Counted from the stretch's first letter, positions 23,547 to 31,780 are shown. The stretch: DNA of 64,000 bases from UBA10677 sp045532295 (GCA_045532295.1 JAZSFP010000011.1:1-64000), one strand, 5' to 3'. Translations and numbers: made by a program. Notes: generated by a model from the letters alone, not told the origin.

Positions 23547-26500
23547 TTACTTCTTCTTTACGATAAACGCTACTGCAAGGAGCGAGCCAAGAAGACCAAG
23601 AACGGTTGCAACTTCGCTTGCGCCACAGCCACCGGTGGTTTGGGGAGCGGTTACGGGAAGGACGAGAACCATAATATCTTCGCTCTTAACCGTCGCAGTT
23701 ACTGCGTTATCAATAGAGCGAACTGCCGTTACTTCGCAGTAGTATGTGTACTCACCCTCGGAAAGCGCGGGAAGATTATAGGATGCAGAGGTTGCGCCCG
23801 AAAGGATTTCGCCGTCCTTGTACCACTGATAAGTGAAGGTATAGCCGTTGATTGCAGTTACGCTAACCGATACGCTCTTATTCGTTGCGCCCTTTTCGTA
23901 AACGATATCGTCGCCTGCCGTTACTTCGGGAGCAGTAGTGTCGCCGATTACCACGGTAAGAACTACCGTTGCGGTGTTATTATCGTTGTCGGTGCAGGTG
24001 TAGGTTACGGTGTAAGAGCCCACATTAGTTTCATCAACGCTATCCGCCCAGTCGTCAGTTACGGTCATAACCTTTTCGCTATTATCCGTTGCGCTTGCAA
24101 TAGGCGCGATTAAGTCTTCGCTCTTGAGGTCAACTTCAAGTCTTGCAACGCCGTCGGTAATTACGATATCGCCAAGGCTAATTACGGGAGCGAGGTCGTC
24201 GATAATCTTAACCGTTCTCGTTACCGTTACCGCCTCGTTGCCCGCAAGGTCAGTCGCGGTATAAGTTACGGTTACGGTGTCGCCAGGCTTAACTTCTGCC
24301 ATTTGGATATCCCAGTTGCTGTAAAGCGTTACGACATCGTCGTTGTTATCTACTACTTCTGCTAAAGGATCAGTGTCGCCAAGGTCAATCTCAATACTAC
24401 TCTCGCCGTTAAGCGTGATTACGGGTTTAATATCGTCGATTACTATTACTTCTACGGTTTGCGAGAACTCGTTGTTTGAACTGTCGATTGCGGTAAAGGT
24501 TACCGTGTATTCACCCGCTTTAGTGTCAGCGTTGATTAAATCTGTCCAGTCGCTTAATACCGTTACTTCGTCGTCAATGTTATCCGTAACAACGAAGGTG
24601 GGAAGAATTGCGCTCGCAAGTTCGCTCTGTTTAATCGTTCTTTCGCTTTCGTTTATCGTGAGCGAGGGAGGAATAAGGTCTTTTACCGTTACGGTAAGGA
24701 TTTTAGTGCTCGTGTTATCTCCGTCGGTTGCAGTATAGGTTACTTGGTAATCGCCAACGGTAAGATTGTCTTTATCCGCAAACACTTCGTCCCAGTTATT
24801 AGTTACGGTAATTCCCGGAACGAGCATATCGTACGCAGTAGCAGAAGGAGCATTACCCACCGCCTCTATTCTTCTTTCAATCTTGTCGCCACCCTCAATG
24901 GTAATTATGGGAGCGGTAGCGTCTTTCATAGCCTCAGCCTCAGCGCCAAGTTTCTGTCCGTTAAGCGAATAAAGAGCAAGTTTTGCGTAACGGTCGTAGG
25001 TGCTTGAGAAATATCCTGCTTTAGTAGGACCAGAATAAACGCCTCTATCAGTAACAGTAATAGTAGAATACGTACCTTCGTAAGTCGTGCTATTTGCAAT
25101 AGCAGGCGCAACGGGAGACAAGAGAAGTTGAGATATTTCTCTATCGTTTGCGGTAACCTCTTCAAAAATTACGTCTACGGTGTATCTTCCAAACGAAGGA
25201 ATTATATTGTCCCCGCCACTGCCTGCGGTAGTATAAACCTCGTTGCCAATCCAAGTTCCAGAACCATTTAAGTAACTTTTAAGTTCTCCGTCGAGCGTGT
25301 GAGTAGGGTCGTTAAGGTCAAGAAGAAGTTTCTTCTCGTGTATTGCTTTCTCTAATTGTACGTCTTCTATGTAAACTTCCATCGTTTCAGGGTCGAAATG
25401 AATATTAGGCATTGTGTTGCCCTTCGCCGCTTTATTCGAGAACGACCAACTTCTAACGTTAGTATTATAGTGTCCCTTGGGAACGAGACCGCCTCCTTCA
25501 TTAAGCGAAAGAGCAATAGGCATTTTATCAGTCTTTACACCGATTGTTATTGCGTTGCTTACGTATACTTCAGAACCAAAGAGTTCAACGTTAAACCATC
25601 TTCCGCTGTCTATATCCGTAAACTTAAAGGTCAGTTTTTGAAGGTCGTTGTACGGGTTAGTATCGTGATTATATCTTCCGTACTGTCCTTCTTCCGTTCC
25701 CCAAGCCCTATTCGTGCCTTCAAAAGAATTCTTTGAGAATACTTGGAAATCAAGGTCAAACTTGCCTTGCATAGTAGAACCAAGTCTAAAACTTGAGCCG
25801 CTTGCCTCAGTGCCACTCTTATTCGAAGTTACGATTAACGCGTCGTCGTCTCCAAAATAATCGTGGAAAGCGTCCATATTGAGACCGCTATATCCGTTGG
25901 CGTCAAATTTAACGGGTCCAAGTTCTCCGGTAGATACGTTTACTCCATTAAGGTTTGAAACGATAGAATTACTTCTAACTACCGTAAAGGGTACTTCGTA
26001 AGTATAAGTCTTATCGCTTACCGTTGCGCTATATTTTACGGTGTACTTTCCGTAAGTAAGCGCTTGAGTAAGAGCGGAAGTTATATCCTGCGCCTCACCT
26101 CCGTTCTTAGAAAGCGTAACGGTTACGGGTGCGGTAGTGTCAAGGTTCAACTTAGCGGAAGGAATAGTTATATTCCCTTCAGCGTAAGAATCCTTAATTT
26201 CTTCAGTTACGGCAAAGGTTGCGCCAAGCGTTTTAGCGGTGGGCTTTACTCCGTTAATACCGTAGATAAGCATATTTGCATAACGGTCGTATCTTTCCAC
26301 TTTCTGATTTACCGTTACGGGTGTGTCGTTTGCGGTAATTTCACTGAAGATTGCCTCAACGGTGTATTCATCACTAAAGTCGCCTGTGCTAAGACCTGCG
26401 CTTCCCGTTAATTTCTCGTTGTTAAGAATACTTATTGCGCGAACGTAACGAACCGTTCCGTTACCACTTAACATAGAATAAACGACGGGCGCAGTTGCGG

Positions 26501-27470
26501 TACTATCCGCCTCGCTCGCTACTGCCGGGTCAAAGTGAATCCAAGTAGGCGCTTGATACGCTTTTGCGTACGAGAAACCGTTGGAGAAAGTAGAACCGTA
26601 AAGGGGCGTTCCTGCCTTTACCTCGTCTACGGTAATTACTGCGTCACCCTCAGTATCATCATTTACTACGGCGTTCCATTTGTCTAAATAGAAAGTAGTG
26701 TTGCCGTGAGGAGCAAGCCCAGTATTATTATAATCCTGTCCACCCGCTGCATTCCAAAAAGTGTTGGTAGCAATAGCGGTAGGCGCAGTCATATTATCCG
26801 TCTTTACGCTCGCAGTTACCATCTGAATATAACTGGTTGAAGTATTACCCCACGAAGGAGTTGCGCCGTCAAGAATTACGTCAAAACTTCTTCCGTTCTC
26901 TTTCTTTTCGGTAAAGCGAAGGGTAAGTTTTTGAAGGTCGTTATACGGGTTCGCCATTTCGCCAGTAAGGTAATTACCCGCACTACTCGTTGAACCTTTG
27001 TGGACAACTGAGCCTTCGTAAGTATTCTTGGAGAACACGCGGAAGTCAATGTCAAACTTGCCACTAAAAGTTCCAAGCATAACGGAAGTCCCCTCAGCGT
27101 CCTTACCACTCTTAGCAGAAGTTACCAAAAGTCCGTTATCTACCGCAGGGTCAAGCGCTCTTTGCGCGTCAATCGCGGAAGCGTTCTCGGTAACGAGATT
27201 GCCGTCAGCGTCAATTTCCACGAGCGAGTAAGTAGTATTTGAAATCTTACCACCAGTAGCATTTTGAGTTTCACCACCTACGTGCGCTTGCATCTTAGGG
27301 GTGATTGCTTGATAGTCGTCTGTGAGTTTTACTAAACCTACTTGCTCCGTTGCTACGGGCTCCGATGCGCTTGCAGATGGAAGAGATATTAGTAATCCAC
27401 TTCCCACGAACACGAGTGCAATAGCAAAAGCAATTACGCTAAGTAAAACGCCTCTTTGTTTTGTCTTCAT
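23547..27470 (-). CDS. Giant secreted surface protein with Ig-like repeats and Cys-type C-terminal anchor
   Basis: 1307 residues. The start MKTKQRG (27470) is chosen for the AGGAGGT before it; an in-frame ATG farther upstream lies before the predicted transcript start. A signal peptide (residues 1-37) is nearly identical to the one at 4167. Two related beta-rich blocks follow (GKFDIDFRVFSKNTYEG and GKFDLDFQVFSKNSFEG, each with NDLQKL), then four to five cadherin/HYR-like Ig repeats (for example LTVTVKDLIPPSLTI, YTVTFTAIDSSNN), an Ig block with YQWYKDGEILSGATSASYNL, and a C-terminus TTGGCGASEVATVLG - hydrophobic helix - KKK. That end resembles the Cys-containing sorting tails known as MYXO- or Synerg-CTERM. 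It is probably exported and surface bound; the ligand is unknown. Confidence 0.92.
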   Translation of the reverse strand: MKTKQRGVLLSVIAFAIALVFVGSGLLISLPSASASEPVATEQVGLVKLTDDYQAITPKMQAHVGGETQNATGGKISNTTYSLVEIDADGNLVTENASAIDAQRALDPAVDNGLLVTSAKSGKDAEGTSVMLGTFSGKFDIDFRVFSKNTYEGSVVHKGSTSSAGNYLTGEMANPYNDLQKLTLRFTEKKENGRSFDVILDGATPSWGNTSTSYIQMVTASVKTDNMTAPTAIATNTFWNAAGGQDYNNTGLAPHGNTTFYLDKWNAVVNDDTEGDAVITVDEVKAGTPLYGSTFSNGFSYAKAYQAPTWIHFDPAVASEADSTATAPVVYSMLSGNGTVRYVRAISILNNEKLTGSAGLSTGDFSDEYTVEAIFSEITANDTPVTVNQKVERYDRYANMLIYGINGVKPTAKTLGATFAVTEEIKDSYAEGNITIPSAKLNLDTTAPVTVTLSKNGGEAQDITSALTQALTYGKYTVKYSATVSDKTYTYEVPFTVVRSNSIVSNLNGVNVSTGELGPVKFDANGYSGLNMDAFHDYFGDDDALIVTSNKSGTEASGSSFRLGSTMQGKFDLDFQVFSKNSFEGTNRAWGTEEGQYGRYNHDTNPYNDLQKLTFKFTDIDSGRWFNVELFGSEVYVSNAITIGVKTDKMPIALSLNEGGGLVPKGHYNTNVRSWSFSNKAAKGNTMPNIHFDPETMEVYIEDVQLEKAIHEKKLLLDLNDPTHTLDGELKSYLNGSGTWIGNEVYTTAGSGGDNIIPSFGRYTVDVIFEEVTANDREISQLLLSPVAPAIANSTTYEGTYSTITVTDRGVYSGPTKAGYFSSTYDRYAKLALYSLNGQKLGAEAEAMKDATAPIITIEGGDKIERRIEAVGNAPSATAYDMLVPGITVTNNWDEVFADKDNLTVGDYQVTYTATDGDNTSTKILTVTVKDLIPPSLTINESERTIKQSELASAILPTFVVTDNIDDEVTVLSDWTDLINADTKAGEYTVTFTAIDSSNNEFSQTVEVIVIDDIKPVITLNGESSIEIDLGDTDPLAEVVDNNDDVVTLYSNWDIQMAEVKPGDTVTVTYTATDLAGNEAVTVTRTVKIIDDLAPVISLGDIVITDGVARLEVDLKSEDLIAPIASATDNSEKVMTVTDDWADSVDETNVGSYTVTYTCTDNDNNTATVVLTVVIGDTTAPEVTAGDDIVYEKGATNKSVSVSVTAINGYTFTYQWYKDGEILSGATSASYNLPALSEGEYTYYCEVTAVRSIDNAVTATVKSEDIMVLVLPVTAPQTTGGCGASEVATVLGLLGSLLAVAFIVKKK

Positions 27471-27497
27471 TTTTCTACCTCCTATTCTTTCATAGCA

Positions 27498-27528
27498 TTT
27501 TTTCACAAATTTTCTTTTCGTGAAAAAA
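27498..27528 (-). promoter_or_regulatory. Leader stem-loop of the second giant surface gene
   Basis: Counterpart of the stem-loop at 4195-4225: same stem (TTTTTTCACGAA on the minus strand), same AAGAAAA-type loop, with one G-U pair. It lies between promoter and ribosome binding site. Confidence 0.6.
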
Positions 27529-27551
27529 ATATTTAACAACTTAGTATACAT

Positions 27552-27580
27552 AGTATAACACAAAAAAACAAGTAATGCAA
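27552..27580 (-). promoter_or_regulatory. Promoter of the second giant surface gene
   Basis: Minus strand TTGCAT (27575-27580), 17-bp spacer, TATACT (27552-27557), the same hexamers and spacing as at 4251-4279. Confidence 0.75.
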
Positions 27581-27644
27581 GTAAAATTCAAAATTATTTT
27601 TCGCTCTTTTTCATTATTTAAATAAATGCGAATATAATTTTAGT

Positions 27645-28190
27645 ATGGAACTATATCTTTATCCGCATTTTGACACGGTATATCTAATAAACGGAAAGTT
27701 CGCTGAAAACCCCAAGAGTATTATCTTAAGCGACAAGGAGGCAACTTACATAACTGTATTACCGCTTTCCGCGGCGCTACTCCCCTACACCGTTCTTCTA
27801 ACGGGCAAGCGAATAGCAAGCAATAACGCTCTGTGTTCGCTTATTCGCTGTAATTTTGGCGAAGTATTAATGCTTGCTCCGAGGTATAACTATATATATT
27901 CAGGGCAAGAGGCTAATTTCCCTTTGGGCGAGAGCGTCGTAGAAAAATTTTTTAGCGCGGTTACTTTAAAAAAAGTAGACGAGGCTCGGCGGTATCTTTC
28001 GCCCTCGCTTTCGGACAGCGTAAACGACGATGCGCTTTGCTCTTTTTTCGACGGGTATTCTTATATTCTGCCTTGCTCTAAGTTTAACAAAAGAGAGAAC
28101 TCTTTTTTGCTCGTTGACGAGCAAAAAAACGCAACCGTATTCGTTTTTTCGTTAAAATGCGGACTTATCGACGACGTTACGGAATTATAA
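27645..28190 (+). CDS. Hypothetical protein, 181 residues
   Basis: I do not recognise this protein. The N-terminal half looks beta-rich (MELYLYPHFDTVYLINGKFA, then TYITVLPLSAALLPYTVLLT) and could form a small PEGA-like or FHA-like fold; the C-terminal half (VEKFFSAVTLKKVDEARRYL, SFFDGYSYILP) resembles small NTF2-like or ankyrin-free helical segments only loosely. There is no signal peptide. A TATAAT box at 27633-27638 would start the RNA at or next to the ATG, and no ribosome binding site is seen, so the mRNA may be leaderless. A strong terminator follows at once. Confidence 0.7.
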   Translation: MELYLYPHFDTVYLINGKFAENPKSIILSDKEATYITVLPLSAALLPYTVLLTGKRIASNNALCSLIRCNFGEVLMLAPRYNYIYSGQEANFPLGESVVEKFFSAVTLKKVDEARRYLSPSLSDSVNDDALCSFFDGYSYILPCSKFNKRENSFLLVDEQKNATVFVFSLKCGLIDDVTEL

Positions 28191-28228
28191 AAAACGGACA
28201 AATTTTACATTTTTTTAGTCCGTTTTTT
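28189..28228 (+). terminator. Intrinsic terminator after the 181-residue gene
   Basis: AAAAAACGGAC (28189-28199) and GTCCGTTTTTT (28218-28228) pair around an 18-base loop; the stop codon overlaps the left arm. The T-run follows the stem on the plus strand. Confidence 0.8.
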
Positions 28229-28242
28229 ATAGGAGTAATTTA

Positions 28243-28271
28243 TTGACTTTATTGCTCCCTTGCTGTATAAT
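28243..28271 (+). promoter_or_regulatory. Promoter of the sialidase-like gene
   Basis: TTGACT (28243-28248), a 17-bp spacer and TATAAT (28266-28271), 29 nt before the ATG. Confidence 0.8.
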
Positions 28272-28299
28272 GAGTGTATACTAACTTTCGAGGTTTTTT

Positions 28300-29343
28300 A
28301 TGCAAATTATCAAAGAGGGAATTTTAAGTAAGCCTAACGGGGACTATATTTATAACGCTTGGCCGAGCATTATAACGCTTGCCGACGGTAGTCTTATTTC
28401 GGCTTGGTCGGGCGAAAGGCTCGGACACGTTTGTCCGTTTGGAAAAGTTATGGTATCTAAGTCCTTTGACGGTGGGCTAACTTGGTCAACGCCTTACTGC
28501 GCGTTAAACACTCCGCTTGACGACCGCGACGCAGGGCTAACAGAACTTGACGGCAAGATTTATCTAACTTCGTTCAATAATTCTCGCCAAATGCAAATCC
28601 ATCGCAATTCCTTAGCGCCCTATCCCCTCTTACACAAGCGTCTATTAAAAAGAGTAGAAGAAATTACTGACGAAGAGGAATTGAAATATTTGGGCGCAAA
28701 TCTTTCCATCTCTTCCGACGGCGGACGAACTTTTGAGTACTTAGGCACTATGCCCATAACTGCGCCCCACGGCGTTCTCAAGAAAAAAGACGGCTCGTTA
28801 CTTATGATAGGCAGACGGTTTTGCGACGAGGCAACGGCGAACTTTGAGTATCTTCCAGAGGGCATTTACGCTATGGAAATCTCCAAGGACGGCAAAATGG
28901 GTAAGCCCTATCTTATCGTCGAGCCAAACGACGAAGGATTACTTTACTGCGAGCCTCACGCTATCGACTTAGGGGACAAAATTTTGTTGGGTATTCGCGC
29001 GCAAAACGATAAGGGCGTATTTACCATTTATACCGCTCTCTCTTTTGACGGTGGAAAGACTTTTTCAAAGCCTCAGCCTACGGGATTAGAGGGCTCGCCT
29101 CCTCACTTTTTTGCGCTCGATAGTGGCGAAGTCTTGCTGTCCTACGCGCGAAGAAAAGAGGACTTTCCAGAGTGCGTTGCTCTCTCTTTCGACGGTGGCG
29201 TTACTTTTAGCGAAAAGTACAAACTTACTTTAGGTAAAAACTGGGATATCGGCTATCCTGCAACTACGCTCACGCGTGAGGGCAATTTCGTTACCGTTTA
29301 CTATCAAAGCCCCGATATTAAGTATATCGTTTGGCGCATTTAG
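28300..29343 (+). CDS. Sialidase-superfamily (BNR/Asp-box) protein, cytoplasmic
   Basis: A 347-residue beta-propeller protein with four Asp boxes (S-x-D-x-G-x-T-W/F) at residues 55-62, 138-144, 248-255 and 296-303, spaced as in the six-bladed sialidase fold. There is no signal peptide, so it would act inside the cell, either on imported sialylated sugars or as a non-sialidase member of the fold (many BNR proteins are). The sialidase Arg triad cannot be assigned with confidence. CGAGG precedes the ATG. It has its own promoter and terminator and no carbohydrate genes next to it. Confidence 0.8.
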   Translation: MQIIKEGILSKPNGDYIYNAWPSIITLADGSLISAWSGERLGHVCPFGKVMVSKSFDGGLTWSTPYCALNTPLDDRDAGLTELDGKIYLTSFNNSRQMQIHRNSLAPYPLLHKRLLKRVEEITDEEELKYLGANLSISSDGGRTFEYLGTMPITAPHGVLKKKDGSLLMIGRRFCDEATANFEYLPEGIYAMEISKDGKMGKPYLIVEPNDEGLLYCEPHAIDLGDKILLGIRAQNDKGVFTIYTALSFDGGKTFSKPQPTGLEGSPPHFFALDSGEVLLSYARRKEDFPECVALSFDGGVTFSEKYKLTLGKNWDIGYPATTLTREGNFVTVYYQSPDIKYIVWRI

Positions 29344-29349
29344 GTATAA

Positions 29350-29387
29350 AAAATCCACTACCGTATTTTTTGACGATAGTGGATTTT
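29350..29387. terminator. Bidirectional terminator between convergent genes
   Basis: AAAATCCACTA (29350-29360) pairs with TAGTGGATTTT (29377-29387). It ends the plus-strand sialidase-like gene and the minus-strand hydrolase gene. Confidence 0.8.
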
Positions 29388-29391
29388 CGTT

Positions 29392-30336
29392 TTATACTAC
29401 TATTTTATAATTCTTTTCAAAGTCTTGAACGGATTTTATATATTTATCCTTGTCTACGAGCAACGAAGTTCCGTGTCCTGCGCCTTCAAAAATTACGAGT
29501 TCACACTTGCTTGAACACGCCTTTTTGATTTTCTCACTCATCTCACAAGGCACTCGCTCGTCCTTATCGCCGTGAATTAGGAGTATAGGAAGTTTGCTCT
29601 TTTTAACCTCTTCTTCAGCGGAAGTTTCCTCGGGGTTAAAACCGCCGTAAATTATTGCGCCTAATTTTACGAACGGATAGCAAACGCTCGGGGGCAAATG
29701 CATTTCTTTTATTACCTGCTTTATAATATCCTTAGCCGACGAAAAACCGCAGTCGGCTACTACTCCCACTACCGTCTCGGGCAGGAGCAAACTGCTCGCC
29801 ATAAGCACCGTCGACGCGCCCATACTTATGCCCGTTATAATGAGCGGAACTTCTTTACCAAACCGCTTATAAGCGTATTCCGCCCAAGCCTTTACGTCGT
29901 AACGCTCCTTTACGCCAAAGGTTATCACGCTACCGTCGCTGTTTGCGTGCGCGCGGTGGTTTACTGCTAAAACGTTGCGCTTAAGTTCCTTGCAACGCTG
30001 AAGTCCACCACAAAGGTCGCGCTTCGAGTTTCCGCGATAACCGTGGAACATAATTTCTACGGGCGCGCCTTTAAGATGCTCCGTGTACGAGCCTCGCAAG
30101 GTCAATCCGTCGTAGGAAGTTATGCTCACTTCTTCCGTATTATACTCCTCCGCCTCTTTGTTCCACGCGCGCATCTGCTCGTAATACGGCTCGTAAATCT
30201 CGCCCGGCGGCATTTCGTCTATGATTTTATCTTTCTTCGACGAGTAAAACGCCATCCTAAAGCATATAAAACACACCACGAAAAACAAAACTGCTAAACT
30301 CGCCACCACTATTAATATTATATAAATCGCGTCCAT
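29392..30336 (-). CDS. Membrane-anchored alpha/beta hydrolase
   Basis: A 314-residue serine hydrolase. Residues 1-28 are a single N-terminal membrane helix, followed by a basic linker. The alpha/beta fold shows the oxyanion-side MFHGYRGNSK, the nucleophile elbow GISMGAS (Ser171), the acid Asp259 in HGDKDERVP and the base His288 in GAGHGTS. It belongs to the BAAT/YfhR-type group of unknown substrate (esterase, thioesterase or peptidase). Which side of the membrane the domain faces is not certain. AGGAG and a promoter at 30353-30381 support the start. Confidence 0.87.
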   Translation of the reverse strand: MDAIYIILIVVASLAVLFFVVCFICFRMAFYSSKKDKIIDEMPPGEIYEPYYEQMRAWNKEAEEYNTEEVSITSYDGLTLRGSYTEHLKGAPVEIMFHGYRGNSKRDLCGGLQRCKELKRNVLAVNHRAHANSDGSVITFGVKERYDVKAWAEYAYKRFGKEVPLIITGISMGASTVLMASSLLLPETVVGVVADCGFSSAKDIIKQVIKEMHLPPSVCYPFVKLGAIIYGGFNPEETSAEEEVKKSKLPILLIHGDKDERVPCEMSEKIKKACSSKCELVIFEGAGHGTSLLVDKDKYIKSVQDFEKNYKIVV

Positions 30337-30352
30337 AATTTCTCCTACCGTA

Positions 30353-30381
30353 ATTATAGCACTATTGCAACTTTATTTCAA
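30353..30381 (-). promoter_or_regulatory. Promoter of the alpha/beta hydrolase gene
   Basis: Minus strand TTGAAA (30376-30381), 17-bp spacer, TATAAT (30353-30358), 17 nt before the ATG. Confidence 0.75.
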
Positions 30382-30506
30382 CGATTTTTTTGTCTTTTTT
30401 TGATGGATTATTGAAATATTGATAAATTCACGCCCGTCAATATTCCGTTAAAAATAAAAATTTTTATGCTTTCCTTAAATTTTTTTTAAAAACAGGGCTT
30501 ATTTAG

Positions 30507-30535
30507 TTGCATTTTTCCAAACTTTATGGTATTAT
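30507..30535 (+). promoter_or_regulatory. tRNA promoter
   Basis: TTGCAT (30507-30512), 17-bp spacer ending in TGG, TATTAT (30530-30535). Transcription would begin about 6 nt before tRNA-Met. Confidence 0.65.
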
Positions 30536-30547
30536 TATTAGGCTTAT

Positions 30548-30624
30548 GGCGGCGTAGCTCAGTTGGCTAGAGCATTCGGTTCATACCCGACAGGTCGATA
30601 GTTCGAATCTATTCGCCGCCACCA
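30548..30624 (+). tRNA. tRNA-Met (CAT), elongator type
   Basis: A 77-nt cloverleaf with acceptor GGCGGCG/CGCCGCC, encoded CCA, TTCGAAT in the T loop and anticodon CAT. The paired G1-C72 end and the lack of the three G-C pairs of initiators point to the elongator tRNA; a lysidine-modified tRNA-Ile2 is unlikely given the close match to Bacillus-type tRNA-Met. Confidence 0.95.
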
Positions 30625-30629
30625 AGTAT

Positions 30630-30704
30630 GGCTCCATGGTCAAGCGGTTAAGACATCGCCCTTTCACGGCGGTAACGCGGGTTCGATTCCCGCTGGAGTC
30701 ACCA
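30630..30704 (+). tRNA. tRNA-Glu (TTC)
   Basis: A 75-nt cloverleaf starting GGCTCCATGGTCAAGCGG, anticodon TTC at 30663-30665, T arm GGGTTCGATTCCC and encoded CCA. It lies five bases after tRNA-Met and shares its promoter and terminator. Confidence 0.97.
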
Positions 30705-30706
30705 AA

Positions 30707-30741
30707 AAATAACGATACCTTTAAGGTGTCGTTATTTTTTT
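30707..30741 (+). terminator. Terminator of the tRNA pair
   Basis: A 13-bp stem (AAATAACGATACC / GGTGTCGTTATTT, one G-U pair) with loop TTTAA and a T-run. Confidence 0.85.
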
Positions 30742-30770
30742 ATGATTTCTCTGGAACGAGCCTCGACAAA

Positions 30771-30811
30771 GTCGAGGTTCGCTCAGACGAGCCGTACTAG
30801 ATGGCGAACGC
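30771..30811. repeat. 41-bp direct repeat, copy 1
   Basis: Starts GTCGAGGTTCGCTCAG and ends GGCGAACGC; matches 30923-30963 with about five differences. The repeat distance is 152 bp. Confidence 0.6.
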
Positions 30812-30828
30812 CACGAGCGATAGCGAGT

Positions 30829-30847
30829 ATTCCCGCTGGAATCACCA
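30829..30847 (+). repeat. Partial copy of tRNA-Glu 3' end
   Basis: ATTCCCGCTGGAATCACCA matches 30686-30704 of tRNA-Glu with a single change (G to A). It includes the CCA and most of the acceptor 3' strand. There is no remaining tRNA in front of it. Confidence 0.6.
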
Positions 30848-30922
30848 ACTTGAGCAAAGCGAAAGTTAGTTCCAAAGGTTTTCCAAGAAGAAAACCGCCT
30901 TCCCGCTAATTAAACAATATAA

Positions 30923-30963
30923 GTCGAGGTTCGCTCAGCCGAGCCATAGTAGACGGCGAACGC
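30923..30963. repeat. 41-bp direct repeat, copy 2
   Basis: Second copy of the repeat at 30771-30811, beginning GTCGAGGTTCGCTCAG and ending GGCGAACGC. Confidence 0.6.
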
Positions 30964-31047
30964 TCAAATTAATCTTTCTACAATTTAAGAATTTTTTTCT
31001 ATACATATAATAGTTTGATATTTTATATAATTTATTATATAAAAGCC

Positions 31048-31076
31048 TTGACAAATACTTTTTTTGGTGTTAGAAT
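31048..31076 (+). promoter_or_regulatory. Promoter of the SipW-type export locus
   Basis: TTGACA (31048-31053), 17-bp spacer, TAGAAT (31071-31076). AAGAAGGAG lies at 31100-31107 before the first ATG at 31118. Confidence 0.8.
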
Positions 31077-31117
31077 AATATCAATTTAATAATCTATTTA
31101 AGAAGGAGATTAAAACT

Positions 31118-31780
31118 ATGAAGAAAATTACGGCACTTATTATGATGGCAGTTTTGGTAACCATCGGCGGCGTTTACGCAAGTTGGATTTACGCAACCGG
31201 TAGCCTTAACACTTTCTCTGCAAACGGTATTACGATTAATATCGACAGCGCTCAGTCAGACAACCAAACTACTATCGGTACTTTTAGTATGTCTAACGCT
31301 ACTGAAATTGATATCGACGATATCGACGATGGTAAACTCCACAACGCAGTTTTAGTATGTGACGGCTCGATTACCATTACCTTTACCCCCAACGTTGCTG
31401 CTGGTAACGCTGATATTGAAAATATCGGTATTCCTATGAGTTTAAGGGTTTCCTTCACTGAAAAGTACTATAAAGAAAAGAAAATCCTTTCCGTTGCTCC
31501 CGGCAAAGAAATCGTATACAGCCCCACTCTAACCAACCAGGATATTGAGGATGACACCTTATCTAAAGGCGCGAGCGCAGCAAACGAACTTGGTACTTAC
31601 ACCAAGAACACCAACGGTACTTTCTCTTGGACTTTAGATTCTGACGACCTTCTTTCGCTTTTAGTTCTTAACGAGGGTGACGAACTCTACCTTGAATCCA
31701 TTGCTGAGCACAACGCGTTCTTCGAGGCTATTAACGGCGGTCGTTTGGTAGTATTCCATATTGACCACGTTGTCGCTTAA
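31118..31780 (+). CDS. SipW-type signal peptide secreted protein (TasA/CalY-like candidate)
   Basis: A 220-residue exported protein. The N-terminus (MKKITALIMMAVLVTIGGVY, then ASWIYATGSLNTFSANGI) has the late Ala-rich cleavage region followed at once by the mature beta-strand that marks substrates of SipW-type signal peptidases. The rest is acidic and beta-rich without known catalytic residues (FTPNVAAGNADIENIGIP, YSPTLTNQDIEDDTLSK). A domain with the TasA/camelysin jelly-roll is plausible but not proven. It is first in a locus with a SipW-like peptidase 25 nt downstream, its likely processing enzyme. It may form fibres or a surface layer (inference). Confidence 0.78.
   Translation: MKKITALIMMAVLVTIGGVYASWIYATGSLNTFSANGITINIDSAQSDNQTTIGTFSMSNATEIDIDDIDDGKLHNAVLVCDGSITITFTPNVAAGNADIENIGIPMSLRVSFTEKYYKEKKILSVAPGKEIVYSPTLTNQDIEDDTLSKGASAANELGTYTKNTNGTFSWTLDSDDLLSLLVLNEGDELYLESIAEHNAFFEAINGGRLVVFHIDHVVA

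Larger units (their letters stand above)
30742..31047. other. Gene-free stretch with direct repeats and a tRNA-Glu tail remnant
   Basis: No gene is seen. The stretch contains a perfect hairpin CCTCGAC-AAA-GTCGAGG (30761-30777), two direct repeats of about 41 bp (next entries), a 19-bp copy of the tRNA-Glu 3' end, and an AT-rich part before the next promoter. It looks like debris of past rearrangement next to a tRNA gene. Confidence 0.5.

Noticed and set aside
27471..27563. Upstream in-frame ATG for the second giant surface protein (31 extra residues)
   Set aside because: It lies before the predicted transcript start and in the leader hairpin; the Met at 27470 has AGGAGGT and begins a proper signal peptide shared with the paralogue.
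30548..30624. Initiator tRNA-Met
   Set aside because: The acceptor begins with a paired G-C and the anticodon stem lacks the three consecutive G-C pairs of initiators.
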